Below, piece by piece: positions 43,506-52,139 of a stretch of 64,000 nt of DNA (the stretch's first letter is position 1; each line of letters begins with the position of its first letter). The stretch is from a bacterium OL-1 (lineage in GTDB: Bacteria; Actinomycetota; Coriobacteriia; Coriobacteriales; Atopobiaceae). The notes below the pieces were generated by a model. That model was not told the origin of the DNA. It saw only the letters and a program-made list of their open reading frames with translations, and made no database searches. The DNA lies in NCBI GenBank assembly GCA_000752675.2, contig LM994627.1, forward strand, positions 127,767-191,766. Reading direction: 5' to 3'. The position numbers were made by a program, and so were the translations under genes.

Positions 43506-45458
43506 GTGCGCAGATACGAGAGCCTCAATGAGGGCTGGAGCTTCCGCGGACCAAAGGGAGACGTAACCCAGGTCGACATTCCTCACACCTGGAACGCGCA
43601 GGACGGCCAGGACGGAGGCAACGACTACTGGCGCGGAACCTGTAGCTACAGCCGGACCTTCCGTACGCCCGAGGGCTTTGATTCCGTTCACCAGGTGGCA
43701 TACATCGAGTTCGATGCCGTGAACGCATCCGCTGACGTGACGGTCAACGGGAGCGCCCTCTGCCATCACGACGGAGGCTACTCCCGCTTCCGCGTCGACG
43801 TGAGCTCGGTGCTCGCGCCGGCGGGGGAGGAGAACGGTCTCGACGTCACGGTCGACAACTCCGTGAACGACCGTGTCTACCCCCAGAAGGCGGACTTCAC
43901 CTTCTACGGCGGAATCTACCGCAGCGTGCGCCTTGTTATCGCAGATGCCACGCACTTCTCGCTTGACCGCAACGGAGGTCCTGGGATCGCCGTTACCCCT
44001 AAGATCAAAGATGGCGAGAAGGACGCTACCGTGCGGGTCCAGACCTGGGCAGACGGCCCCCATGCGGCGGACGCCACGGTCAGGGTGCGCGTGCTCGATG
44101 CCACGGGCGCCGAGGTCGTTGCTGGCGAGGGTGCGGACGCCGTTCTCGCGCTCCCCAACGCTCACCGCTGGGACGGCACGGCGGATCCCTACCTTTATCA
44201 GGCAGAGGTAACGCTCCTCTCGCCTGTGGGAGAGGCCCTCGATCGCGTTGTCTGCCGCTTTGGCGTGCGCAGCTTCTCCTACGACCCCCGCAAGGGCTTC
44301 TTCCTCAACGGCCGCAGCTATCCCCTGCGTGGCGTCTCTCGCCACCAGGACCGCAAGGGAATCGGCAACGCCCTTACCACGGCTATGCACGAGGAGGACA
44401 TCGACCTCATCTGCGAGGTGGGCGCAAACACCGTGCGCCTGGCGCACTACCAGCATGACCAGCACTTCTATGACCTTTGCGACGAGCGCGGGCTTGTGGT
44501 GTGGGCAGAGATCCCCTACATCTCGGAGCACCTCGCAAACGGCGACGAGAACACCCGCAGCCAGATGACCGAGCTCATCACCCAGAACTACAACCACCCC
44601 TCGATCGTGTGCTGGGGACTCTCGAACGAGATAACCCTCTCTACGCACGACAAGAGGGCAATGCTCGCCAACCACCATGCGCTCAACGACCTCGCCCACA
44701 AGATGGACGAGACGCGCTTCACTACCCTTGCGTGCTATGCCATGTGCGGCCCGTTCAACCGCAGCGCGTTCGTGAGCGACGTGGTGAGCTGGAACCTCTA
44801 CCTTGGCTGGTACGTGCCCGGCCTCTGGCTGAACGACCTCTGGTTTGGCTTCTTCCACCTGGTGCATCCCAACCGCACCGTGGGGATGAGCGAGTACGGC
44901 TGCGAGGCCATGCCCAACCTTCACTCCGAGCACCCGCGCCGCGGGGACCACTCGGAGGAGTACCAGGGCGTGTACCACGAGTACATGCTCAGGTTCTTTG
45001 ACAGGCATCCCTACCTGTGGGCAACCCACGTGTGGAACATGTTCGACTTCGCGGCGGACGCGCGCAACCAGGGTGGAGAGCCCGGCATGAACCACAAGGG
45101 CCTCGTGACCTTCGACCGCAAGACCAAGAAGGACGCCTTCTACCTCTACAAGTGCTGGTGGAGCCCCGAGCCCATGGTCCACATCTGCTCCAAGCGCTTC
45201 CGGGACCGTGCTCGCGACCGGATTTGCGTGAAGGTCTACTCAAACCAGCCACAGGTCACGCTTGTTGTGAACGGTAACGAGGTGGCCACGAAGGCGTGCG
45301 ACAAGGTCTTCGAGTTCGACGTCTCACTGGAGCAGGGCGAGAACCACGTGGTGGCACGAGCCGGAGACCTCTCCGACGAGGCGACCTTTGTCCGGGTCGA
45401 GAAGCCCAACCCCGCCTACAGCCTTAATGGCAAGGGTGGCGGAGGCAACTGGACGTAG
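43506..45458 (+). CDS. glycoside hydrolase family 2 (beta-galactosidase/beta-glucuronidase type)
   Basis: GTG at 43506, 4 bases after GGAGG, gives MRRYESLNEGWSFRG, the usual GH2 opening. 650 aa. Domains: jelly-roll sugar-binding (VDIPHTWNAQDGQDGGNDYW, FDAVNASADVTVNG), Ig-like GH2 domain (about 165-260), then the TIM barrel (RGVSRHQDRKGIGNALTTAM; ANTVRLAHYQHDQHFYDLCD). Acid/base Glu375 in GLSNEI and nucleophile Glu463 in GMSEYGCEA are in place. A C-terminal beta domain follows. No signal peptide, so it acts on imported sugars. Substrate not fixed by sequence; beta-galactosides are the most common. Confidence 0.85.
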   Translation: MRRYESLNEGWSFRGPKGDVTQVDIPHTWNAQDGQDGGNDYWRGTCSYSRTFRTPEGFDSVHQVAYIEFDAVNASADVTVNGSALCHHDGGYSRFRVDVSSVLAPAGEENGLDVTVDNSVNDRVYPQKADFTFYGGIYRSVRLVIADATHFSLDRNGGPGIAVTPKIKDGEKDATVRVQTWADGPHAADATVRVRVLDATGAEVVAGEGADAVLALPNAHRWDGTADPYLYQAEVTLLSPVGEALDRVVCRFGVRSFSYDPRKGFFLNGRSYPLRGVSRHQDRKGIGNALTTAMHEEDIDLICEVGANTVRLAHYQHDQHFYDLCDERGLVVWAEIPYISEHLANGDENTRSQMTELITQNYNHPSIVCWGLSNEITLSTHDKRAMLANHHALNDLAHKMDETRFTTLACYAMCGPFNRSAFVSDVVSWNLYLGWYVPGLWLNDLWFGFFHLVHPNRTVGMSEYGCEAMPNLHSEHPRRGDHSEEYQGVYHEYMLRFFDRHPYLWATHVWNMFDFAADARNQGGEPGMNHKGLVTFDRKTKKDAFYLYKCWWSPEPMVHICSKRFRDRARDRICVKVYSNQPQVTLVVNGNEVATKACDKVFEFDVSLEQGENHVVARAGDLSDEATFVRVEKPNPAYSLNGKGGGGNWT

Positions 45459-45648
45459 CCCCTTACCCAGGGCGAATGAAAACCGATGACGGAATCTGCG
45501 CCTGACCTTGGAGGGCCAGGCTTGGAGATGCGTGTCTGCACGGCGCGGACACATGGTTAAACGAGATGGGGGAGTGAAGTACATGGACAAGATGTCACCA
45601 GAAGGCAGGTTCATTGTTCGCTGTGGCATCAATCCAGCGCCTCCGTCC

Positions 45649-47028
45649 CTACGCCGCGGCGGGAATCCTCCGCACGTCGTCGGCGGGCGTAAGGCCCAGG
45701 AGCTGAGCTGGCCTGCTGTCGGGGAACTCCGGGCGCCTGCGTTGCCAGACGCTTATCGCCAGGGTCCACAGCGGCAGAAGGTAGCAGAACGTTGCTGCCA
45801 CAATGCTCAGCGCCGGTGCGCCAACGCTCGAGAGCACGGCCACGTTGGAGATGGACCACGGCACAAGTGGGCTCACGATGACCACGCTGTTCTCGAGGTC
45901 AAGCGCCAGGGCGCTTCCGTTGCTCTCGGTGCGGCGGCACAGCTGGTCGGTGAGCATGATGGCAAGCGTCTGGTTGCACGCGACCATGCACGAGGCCACG
46001 CTTGTGGCAAGTACGCCAATGAACGGGGTGGACTTGCGCGAGAAGCCCGTGACCAGCCCAACGGCACCGTCGAGCAGGCCAGTCTTCTTGAAGATGCCCG
46101 CATAGGTGGAGGAGATGCCCACCACAAGCGTCACGTTGGTCATCGAGACAACCCCGCCTCCGTCGATGAGCGGTGCCACCGCAGGGTCTGCGACGTGGTA
46201 GCCAAAGACGAGGAGCTGCGGCAGCTCGGCAGGCGGGACGCCCTGCACTCCAACGCATACCGCGCATGCCATACCCAGGCTCGCCGCCATGGCCACCAGC
46301 ACGTTCACGTGGGCAAGCGAGAGCGCAACAACCAGCACTGCAGGAAGGATCGCCAGCCAGGAGAGCGAGAACTTATCGGCAAGCGCTGCCGCTACGCCCG
46401 CGGCATTGGCGCCTCCCTTTGCCTGCAGGCCCATCGCGAGATACGCCACGCAGGCAACGAGAAACGGCACGAGTCCGGTCCGCAGCATTCGACGAACGTT
46501 GTCGTAGATGCTCGTGCCCGTGAGCTTGGACACCAGGACGGCGCTTCCCGAGAGGGGAGAGCAACGGTCGCCAAAGTAGCAGCCGGCAAGCACCGCACCG
46601 CCCGTGGCCAGCTCGTTTGCACCCATTGCGTGCGAGACGGCCATGCAGATCACGCCCATCGTCGCTGCCGTGCCAAAGGCCGTGCCCATGAGTAGCGACA
46701 TTAGGCAGCAGAGGAGAAACGCCGCAAGCACGGCAGCGGACGGCTGGATGAGCGACGAGGACCAGCTCACGATTGCCGCAATCGTGCCGGAGGCGCGCCA
46801 TGCCGCGGCAAGTGCGCCGGCAACCACAAAGAGGGCGAGCATGGAAGCTACCGAGCGCATGGACAACGCACCTGCGCGAAGCAGTTCGGGAAGGCGGACC
46901 CCGCGGCGCATGCCGTAGGTGAGGAAGAGGGCAAGGCCAGCCGCGAGTATTGCTGCCAGGGGAATCCCCATGGCGGTGCCCGCCACGAGCATCCCCGCAA
47001 ACACTCCAAGCGTTGCCGTCTCTGCCAT
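45649..47028 (-). CDS. NhaC-family Na+/H+ antiporter
   Basis: The start at 47028 (MAETATLGVFAGMLVAGTAM) has AAGGA and GAGG upstream; the frame start at 47082 lacks a ribosome site. About 459 aa and 11-12 membrane helices. NhaC marks include MGTAFGTAATMGVICMAVSH, LAGCYFGDRCSPLSGSAVLV and MTNVTLVVGISSTYAGIFKK. Relatives exchange sodium for protons, or malate and lactate (MleN). The divergent LysR gene and shared intergenic operator suggest it is controlled by that regulator. Confidence 0.85.
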   Translation of the reverse strand: MAETATLGVFAGMLVAGTAMGIPLAAILAAGLALFLTYGMRRGVRLPELLRAGALSMRSVASMLALFVVAGALAAAWRASGTIAAIVSWSSSLIQPSAAVLAAFLLCCLMSLLMGTAFGTAATMGVICMAVSHAMGANELATGGAVLAGCYFGDRCSPLSGSAVLVSKLTGTSIYDNVRRMLRTGLVPFLVACVAYLAMGLQAKGGANAAGVAAALADKFSLSWLAILPAVLVVALSLAHVNVLVAMAASLGMACAVCVGVQGVPPAELPQLLVFGYHVADPAVAPLIDGGGVVSMTNVTLVVGISSTYAGIFKKTGLLDGAVGLVTGFSRKSTPFIGVLATSVASCMVACNQTLAIMLTDQLCRRTESNGSALALDLENSVVIVSPLVPWSISNVAVLSSVGAPALSIVAATFCYLLPLWTLAISVWQRRRPEFPDSRPAQLLGLTPADDVRRIPAAA

Positions 47029-47101
47029 GTCCCTCGTCCTTCTCAGCGCGTCCTTCCAAGGCATGAGAAACACTATGGACACATGAGAACCAAGTCAAAC
47101 T

Positions 47102-47135
47102 GATTTATATGGTATGAATCACCAAATGAATTTGT
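47102..47135. promoter_or_regulatory. LysR-type binding site in the divergent region
   Basis: GATT-N11-AATC (47102-47120) fits the LysR T-N11-A motif. A second palindrome, CAAAT GA ATTTG, follows at 47124-47135. Both lie in an AT-rich stretch between the antiporter and regulator genes. Confidence 0.55.
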
Positions 47136-47210
47136 AATATGGACTCAGCTGGAAAAACGCACAGCGGCAGGGCTGCCGCGTGCATGAATTGCGATGAGGG
47201 ATGTTGAGCC

Positions 47211-48152
47211 GTGAACTTTCAGACCATGGACTACTTTGTTGCCGTTGCCGAGGAACGCAGCTTCACGCGTGCCGCTGCCCTCATGCACGTGAGCCAGCAG
47301 ACCCTCTCGGCAAGCGTTGCCGCCGCCGAGCGCGAGCTTGGGGTGAAGCTCGTCGAACGCACCGTCCCGCTTGCGCTCACCTACGCGGGCGAGGAGTTTC
47401 TCGCCTACGCGCGGCGGTTTCAGGCACAGCAGCGCGCCATGGGCCAGGAGTTCCGCGACATCGCGCACAACGACCGGGGCAGGATTCGCGTGGGTGTAAC
47501 GGCCACGCGCGGCCACATCATCATGCCGCGCGCCATTGCCATGTACCAGCGCGCACACCCTCACATATCCATTGCGCTCTTTGAGGGCGAGAACGACGAG
47601 CTTGTGGACGAGCTGGGGGAGGGTCGTCTCGACATGGTCGTGGCGACCGTCGCGGAGCGCGTGCCAGGCCTCGAGGTGCACCAGCTCTTTCGCGAGGAGG
47701 TCGTGCTCATCGTGGCGCGGTCTCTCCTCGAGGACCTCTACGGCAAGGAGGCGGATCGCGTTGCCGAGGAGTGCGAGGCCACCGGCTCGATTGAGGGGCT
47801 TGCTGCATGCCCGTTCCTTCTCATGGGCGAGAAGGACGTGCCAGGCGAGTACTCGCGCCGCAAGCTCGCCGAGGCAGGCATCTCGCCCGAGGTACGCGTG
47901 GTGTCGAAGAACTCCGAGACGCTCATGGCCCTGGCGCTGCGCGGCGTGGGTGCGTGCTTCGTGCCCTCGGAGCTTGTTGCCACCACCTTTGCAGACCCCG
48001 TCGCTGCGGGCATGCGCGTCATCCATCTGGGGGAGGAGATGAGCTATCCGCTCTCGGTGGCGTGGCGCTCGTCAGCCCACGTGTGGTCGGCCATTCTCGG
48101 CTTTGACCAGGTGCTTCGCCAGCAGTTTGCCGATGGCTCGAGGATGACGTAA
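47211..48152 (+). CDS. LysR-family transcriptional regulator
   Basis: GTG at 47211 after GAGGGATG. 313 aa. Winged helix at residues 1-65: FVAVAEERSFTRAAALMHVS then QQTLSASVAAAERELGVKLV. The periplasmic-binding-type effector domain follows (RIRVGVTATRGHIIMPRAIA; LVDELGEGRLDMVVATVAE). It probably controls the divergent NhaC gene and itself; the ligand is unknown. Confidence 0.9.
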   Translation: MNFQTMDYFVAVAEERSFTRAAALMHVSQQTLSASVAAAERELGVKLVERTVPLALTYAGEEFLAYARRFQAQQRAMGQEFRDIAHNDRGRIRVGVTATRGHIIMPRAIAMYQRAHPHISIALFEGENDELVDELGEGRLDMVVATVAERVPGLEVHQLFREEVVLIVARSLLEDLYGKEADRVAEECEATGSIEGLAACPFLLMGEKDVPGEYSRRKLAEAGISPEVRVVSKNSETLMALALRGVGACFVPSELVATTFADPVAAGMRVIHLGEEMSYPLSVAWRSSAHVWSAILGFDQVLRQQFADGSRMT

Positions 48153-48233
48153 ACGCAGGTCGATACAGATTCGCCATACGAATGTGTTGCGGTAACCAAG
48201 GCGGCGTGTCGCCAGTTGGGGAGTGGGCCAGCA

Positions 48234-49451
48234 CTACTGGTATCGCAGCGACTCCACGGGGTCGAGACGCGCAGCGCGCCAGGCGGGATAGAACCCAAAG
48301 AGCACGCCGATGCCAACGCAGATGCCGCTGGCGAGACCAACTGCCGTCGGAGAGATGACGGGCGTTACCGACATCCCGCCTATCTCGCTCGACAGGCTGG
48401 CAAACTGCGCGAGAACGTTGGCGCCGGCATATCCCAGGATTATCCCAAACGCGCCGCCCACCAGGCACAGTGTGATGGACTCCAGCAGGAACTGCCACGT
48501 GATGTCGGAGCGCCGCGCCCCCAGAGCCTTTCTCAGCCCAATCTCGCGAATCCTTTCGGTGACGTTGGTGAGCATCATGTTCATGATGCCAATGCCGCCA
48601 ACCACAAGCGACACGCCTGCAACGCAGGTCATGAGCGCCTGGAACGCGCCCATCGTCGAGTCGAGCTGCTCGATGACCGAGGCCATGGTCGTGACGCCGA
48701 TGTAGTAGCTGGATCCATCGGGGCTCGAGGGATCCTCCTCCGGCAGGTTGAAGTAGCTCCTGAGGTAGGACTCCGTTCGCGCGGCAATGCCGTCCATGTC
48801 GGTGCCCTCGCGAGCAAAGCCGATGATTTGGCTTACGCCCGAGTTACCGCTCATGCGCTTCTGCATGGTAGAGAGCGGCACGAAGGATTGCCCGCTCATC
48901 ATGCCCGAGTTGCCAATTACGCCCACCACGGTGTAGTCATCGTTGCCCACGTGCACGCTCTGTCCCACAGCCTCGTCCGCGGACCCCCACATGCGCTCGG
49001 CAACCGACTGGTCGAGCATGATGACCCGCGAGCCAGCGTCCTCCTCGCTTTGCATGATGGTGCGTCCGGCGATGGCCTTTGTGCCCATGGCCTCGAAGTA
49101 CTCCGGCTCCACGCCCAGGAAGGTGCCGTCCTCTTGGGTGACGCCGTTGGACACCGTCCCCGAGTTGTAGGATGCCGCGGTTATGAACTCGTAGTCGTCG
49201 GACATCCCGGCCTCAAGTGCGTCGATGTCATCCATAGTGACCTCGCGGCCGGGCCAGCAGTCGATCATGACCGTGCGCGACTGCGAGAGCCCCAGCTCGC
49301 CCACGAGCGACGCCTTGACGCCGTCGATGAGCGCCGTCATGGAGATGACGGCGGCGATGCCAATGACAATGCCAAGGATCGTGAGGAGGCTGCGCCCTCG
49401 GTTTGCCTGGATGGCCGAGAAGGTCTCGTAGAAGAGGTCCCGTATCCTCAT
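48234..49451 (-). CDS. MacB-type ABC transporter permease
   Basis: 405 aa. MRIRDLFYETFSAIQANRGR leads into the first membrane helix (LLTILGIVIGIAAVISMTAL), then an extracellular MacB periplasmic-core domain, and three C-terminal helices (FQALMTCVAGVSLVVGGIGI; FLLESITLCLVGGAFGIILG). This is the FtsX/MacB layout. It overlaps the ATP-binding gene by 4 bases. In a Gram-positive such tripartite sets export peptides or drugs, or sense cell-envelope stress. Confidence 0.88.
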   Translation of the reverse strand: MRIRDLFYETFSAIQANRGRSLLTILGIVIGIAAVISMTALIDGVKASLVGELGLSQSRTVMIDCWPGREVTMDDIDALEAGMSDDYEFITAASYNSGTVSNGVTQEDGTFLGVEPEYFEAMGTKAIAGRTIMQSEEDAGSRVIMLDQSVAERMWGSADEAVGQSVHVGNDDYTVVGVIGNSGMMSGQSFVPLSTMQKRMSGNSGVSQIIGFAREGTDMDGIAARTESYLRSYFNLPEEDPSSPDGSSYYIGVTTMASVIEQLDSTMGAFQALMTCVAGVSLVVGGIGIMNMMLTNVTERIREIGLRKALGARRSDITWQFLLESITLCLVGGAFGIILGYAGANVLAQFASLSSEIGGMSVTPVISPTAVGLASGICVGIGVLFGFYPAWRAARLDPVESLRYQ

Positions 49452-50209
49452 GCGCCTGCCGCCTCCTTCGAATCTCCGAGGGCACGCTGCTCTCGCTGGG
49501 CAAGCGATGCCACGTAGGCCTGTTCCTGCTCGTCCGAGAGGAGCCGGCCGTCTCGAATGTGCACCACGCGGTCCGCCCAGCCAGCAACGCTAGGGTCGTG
49601 CGTGATGAGAACCACGGTCTTTCCGCGCCCCTGCATGCGCCTGAACGTGCGCATGACCAGCTCTCCTGTGGCGGAGTCGAGGTTTCCCGTGGGCTCGTCG
49701 GCAAGGATGAGCGCGGGGTCGTTGACCAGCGCGCGGGCAATGGCCACGCGCTGCATCTGGCCGCCAGAGAGCTCGTTCGAGCGGTGGGTGTAGAGGCTCT
49801 CGGGAAGGCCGACCTCCATGAGCGCCTGCCATGCCCTCAGCTCGCGGTCGGCGGTGGAGCTCCTGCTGTAGACCAGGGGAAGCATCACGTTTCGAAGTAC
49901 CGTGGCTCGTGGCAGCAGGTTGAACGACTGGAATACAAAGCCAAGCCGGGTCGAGCGCACGTGCGCCAGCTCGTCATCGGTGAGCTTTGAGACATCGATG
50001 CCCTCGAGGAGGTAACGCCCGGACGTTGGCCGGTCAAGGCATCCAAGGATGCTCATGAGCGTGGACTTGCCCGAGCCAGAAGGTCCCATGATGGCGAGAA
50101 ACTCGCCACGCTCGACGTCCAGGCTCACCCCGCGCAGCGCGGGCGTGAGGCCAGCCGCCGACGAGTAGATGCGGCAGACCTTCTCGGCGTGGATGACGGG
50201 GGATGCCAT
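49448..50209 (-). CDS. ABC transporter ATP-binding protein (MacB/LolD type)
   Basis: 253 aa. Walker A GPSGSGKST (42-50), Q-loop FVFQSFNLLPR, signature ELSGGQMQRVAIARAL, Walker B LILADEPTGNLDS, and switch His in VVLITHDPSVAGWAD. The NLDSATGE stretch is typical of the MacB/LolD subfamily. It sits one base after the adaptor gene stop and overlaps the permease start, so the three genes form one operon. Confidence 0.92.
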   Translation of the reverse strand: MASPVIHAEKVCRIYSSAAGLTPALRGVSLDVERGEFLAIMGPSGSGKSTLMSILGCLDRPTSGRYLLEGIDVSKLTDDELAHVRSTRLGFVFQSFNLLPRATVLRNVMLPLVYSRSSTADRELRAWQALMEVGLPESLYTHRSNELSGGQMQRVAIARALVNDPALILADEPTGNLDSATGELVMRTFRRMQGRGKTVVLITHDPSVAGWADRVVHIRDGRLLSDEQEQAYVASLAQREQRALGDSKEAAGA

Positions 50210-50210
50210 C

Positions 50211-51608
50211 TTAGGCCGCCGAGCTTGCGGACGTGTCCGCGGAAGCGGAGCCGTCGTATGCGCCAGAGTCGCCTTGCATCATGCCGATAACGACCTCGTC
50301 GCCCTCGGCGATGTCGCCCTCGACGGCTGCCATGGTGCCGTTATTGGCAAGCACCGTGACGTGCCTTTCCTCTGTCGTGGGAAAGCTCGTCTCGTCCTGG
50401 CCGGTGACCACGCTCACCGTGGCCTGGTCACCCTCGCCGTTCACAGCGCTCAGCGGGAGCATGAGCGCGTCCGGGATGTCCGTCGAGGAGATGGTGACGC
50501 TTGCCGTCATGCCCGGCTTGAGCGCCGGGTCCGGGTTGGGTATGAGAAGGTCGACGGCATAGGTGACCACGCTTCCACCGTAGCCGGGGATGGCACCTTG
50601 GGCATCCGAGGAAGAGACCGTCGCAATGCGGGTGACCGTGGCGTCAAGCTCCACGTTTGGAAGTGCCGAGAAGGTCGCCCGCGCCGCCTGCCCAACGGAG
50701 ACCTTCGAGATGTCCATCTCGTTCACCTGCACCGAGACCGTCATCTGCGAGAGGTCTCCAATGGTGATGAGCGCGCCCGAGGACCCGGCGGCAGACGTTG
50801 CCGTGGCGGCGGCACCGGCACCCGCGCCGGAACCCACGGCCGCACCCTCAACGGCGTTCATGACCACAATCGTGCCCGAGGCTGGTGCCGTGACCGTGCG
50901 CTTGCCTGCGGTGGCAACGGCGTCATCGTAGGCGGACTGTGCGGTCTCGAGCGAGAGCTGCGCGGCGTCGACGGCATCAGCGGCGGAGTTCACCGTGGCA
51001 AGGTCCGTCTGGTCTGCGTAGTAGGCCTTGTAGGCGGTGTTGTAATTCTCCTTGGCTGAGGAGAGTTGGGTCTTTGCGGATTGCAACTGGATGTCAGCTT
51101 CGCGAACGGCCTTGTCCAGGGAGTCGTTGCGAATGGTGAGCAAGGCGGTGCCTTCCTCGACGTAGTCGCCCTCGCTGACGAACACCTTCGAGATGATGCC
51201 ATCTACCTCGGGCGTCACCACGACGGAGTTCATGGGTTGCACGTTGCCGGACGCCTTGACCTCGTCTTTGAACTCACCGCGCATGACCGGCGTAGTCTGG
51301 AGCGATGGCTGCTCGGGGGCGTTCGTGCCTTGCTGAGAAGTCACGGTCCAAACGAGAACGGCAACAACCGCGCAGGCGGCAACGACACCAACGATGATGT
51401 TCCTGCGGCGGCGCTTCTTGCGGTGGGCGAGAAGGCTTGCCATCGCGTCGCGGGTGTCCTCGTCCTCCTCGACGCTCTCGCCAGGTAGGGGAGGCAGTGC
51501 GGTGGGAGAGTCCCCAGAGATGACGGGGAGGCTGTCGAGCGGATGGGCTTTCGGCGTTGTCTTGTCGGGTTCGCCGAGGTCGTTGGTGCGGTCGGTCTCC
51601 TGGGACAT
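50211..51608 (-). CDS. HlyD/MacA-type membrane fusion (adaptor) protein
   Basis: 465 aa. An N-terminal cytoplasmic stretch of about 65 residues, one membrane anchor (NIIVGVVAACAVVAVLVWTV), then the lipoyl/barrel half (VVVTPEVDGIISKVFVSEGD), a helical hairpin (VREADIQLQSAKTQLSSAKE) and the second half with an alanine/glycine-rich insert in the middle (VEGAAVGSGAGAGAAATATS). The long cytoplasmic N-terminus is notable. First gene of the leftward adaptor-ATPase-permease operon, with a palindrome 130 bases upstream. Confidence 0.88.
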   Translation of the reverse strand: MSQETDRTNDLGEPDKTTPKAHPLDSLPVISGDSPTALPPLPGESVEEDEDTRDAMASLLAHRKKRRRRNIIVGVVAACAVVAVLVWTVTSQQGTNAPEQPSLQTTPVMRGEFKDEVKASGNVQPMNSVVVTPEVDGIISKVFVSEGDYVEEGTALLTIRNDSLDKAVREADIQLQSAKTQLSSAKENYNTAYKAYYADQTDLATVNSAADAVDAAQLSLETAQSAYDDAVATAGKRTVTAPASGTIVVMNAVEGAAVGSGAGAGAAATATSAAGSSGALITIGDLSQMTVSVQVNEMDISKVSVGQAARATFSALPNVELDATVTRIATVSSSDAQGAIPGYGGSVVTYAVDLLIPNPDPALKPGMTASVTISSTDIPDALMLPLSAVNGEGDQATVSVVTGQDETSFPTTEERHVTVLANNGTMAAVEGDIAEGDEVVIGMMQGDSGAYDGSASADTSASSAA

Positions 51609-51737
51609 GCGTCCTCCTCGCCCTTGGGTGCAAAACGGGTGGTGCCGGGGTGTTACCGAGTCCGTGATGCTGTCATACCTGCTCAGTGTGCTTGTGGAAA
51701 TGATACCGGGGCATTGTCGTCAGGAGCCTATCGGCAA

Positions 51738-51755
51738 GCTTACAAATCTGTAAGC
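51738..51755. promoter_or_regulatory. perfect palindrome upstream of the MacAB-type operon
   Basis: GCTTACA-AATC-TGTAAGC: 7-bp arms and a 4-base centre, 130 bases before the adaptor start. It has the TTACA...TGTAA form seen for several repressor families. No other gene is present from 51,609 to 52,078; short repeats of GGGCCTCTCGA near 51,860 and 51,903 are also there. Confidence 0.5.
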
Positions 51756-52078
51756 GGTGCTTGCGAGCGTGGGCGGAAGGGGTGGCGGACACGGAGCCTG
51801 CTTCCGGTAGGCTGGGGCTTGCGCGCTGCAGGAAGGGGCTTGCGGCTAGTAGGCCTAGGGCCTCTCGACCCGCAGTTAGGGACTTCCTTTCCGTAGGCTT
51901 TGGGCCTCTCGATTATTGAACGAAATTTCTCGCAGAGAAGACATTTTGCCAGTTGTGATTGAGAATACCGAGAAATATCGCGCAATAATCTTGCTCTGAT
52001 CGTGCCAGCCCAGGAGCTCAGGACTTATCTGCTTGGCGAAAATACGCCGCCAACAAGGCTGGTAATCAGCGCGGACAC

Positions 52079-52114
52079 AAAAAGCTCCCCGGTGCCCAGT
52101 CGGCATCGGGGAGC
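52079..52114 (-). terminator. terminator of the DAACS transporter gene
   Basis: Reverse strand: GCTCCCCG (52107-52114) pairs with CGGGGAGC (52084-52091), followed by TTTTT (52079-52083). Confidence 0.85.
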
Positions 52115-52139
52115 CCGTAGAGAAGCTATCGCGTAAACG

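Noticed and set aside
43470-45182. 570-codon reverse frame across the GH2 gene
   Set aside because: Antisense shadow of a clearly functional GH2 enzyme with intact catalytic residues.
45508-46695. 395-codon plus-strand frame with a GGGGGAG before an inner ATG (45,583)
   Set aside because: Most of it is antisense to the NhaC gene and rich in Arg, His and Gln without any domain.
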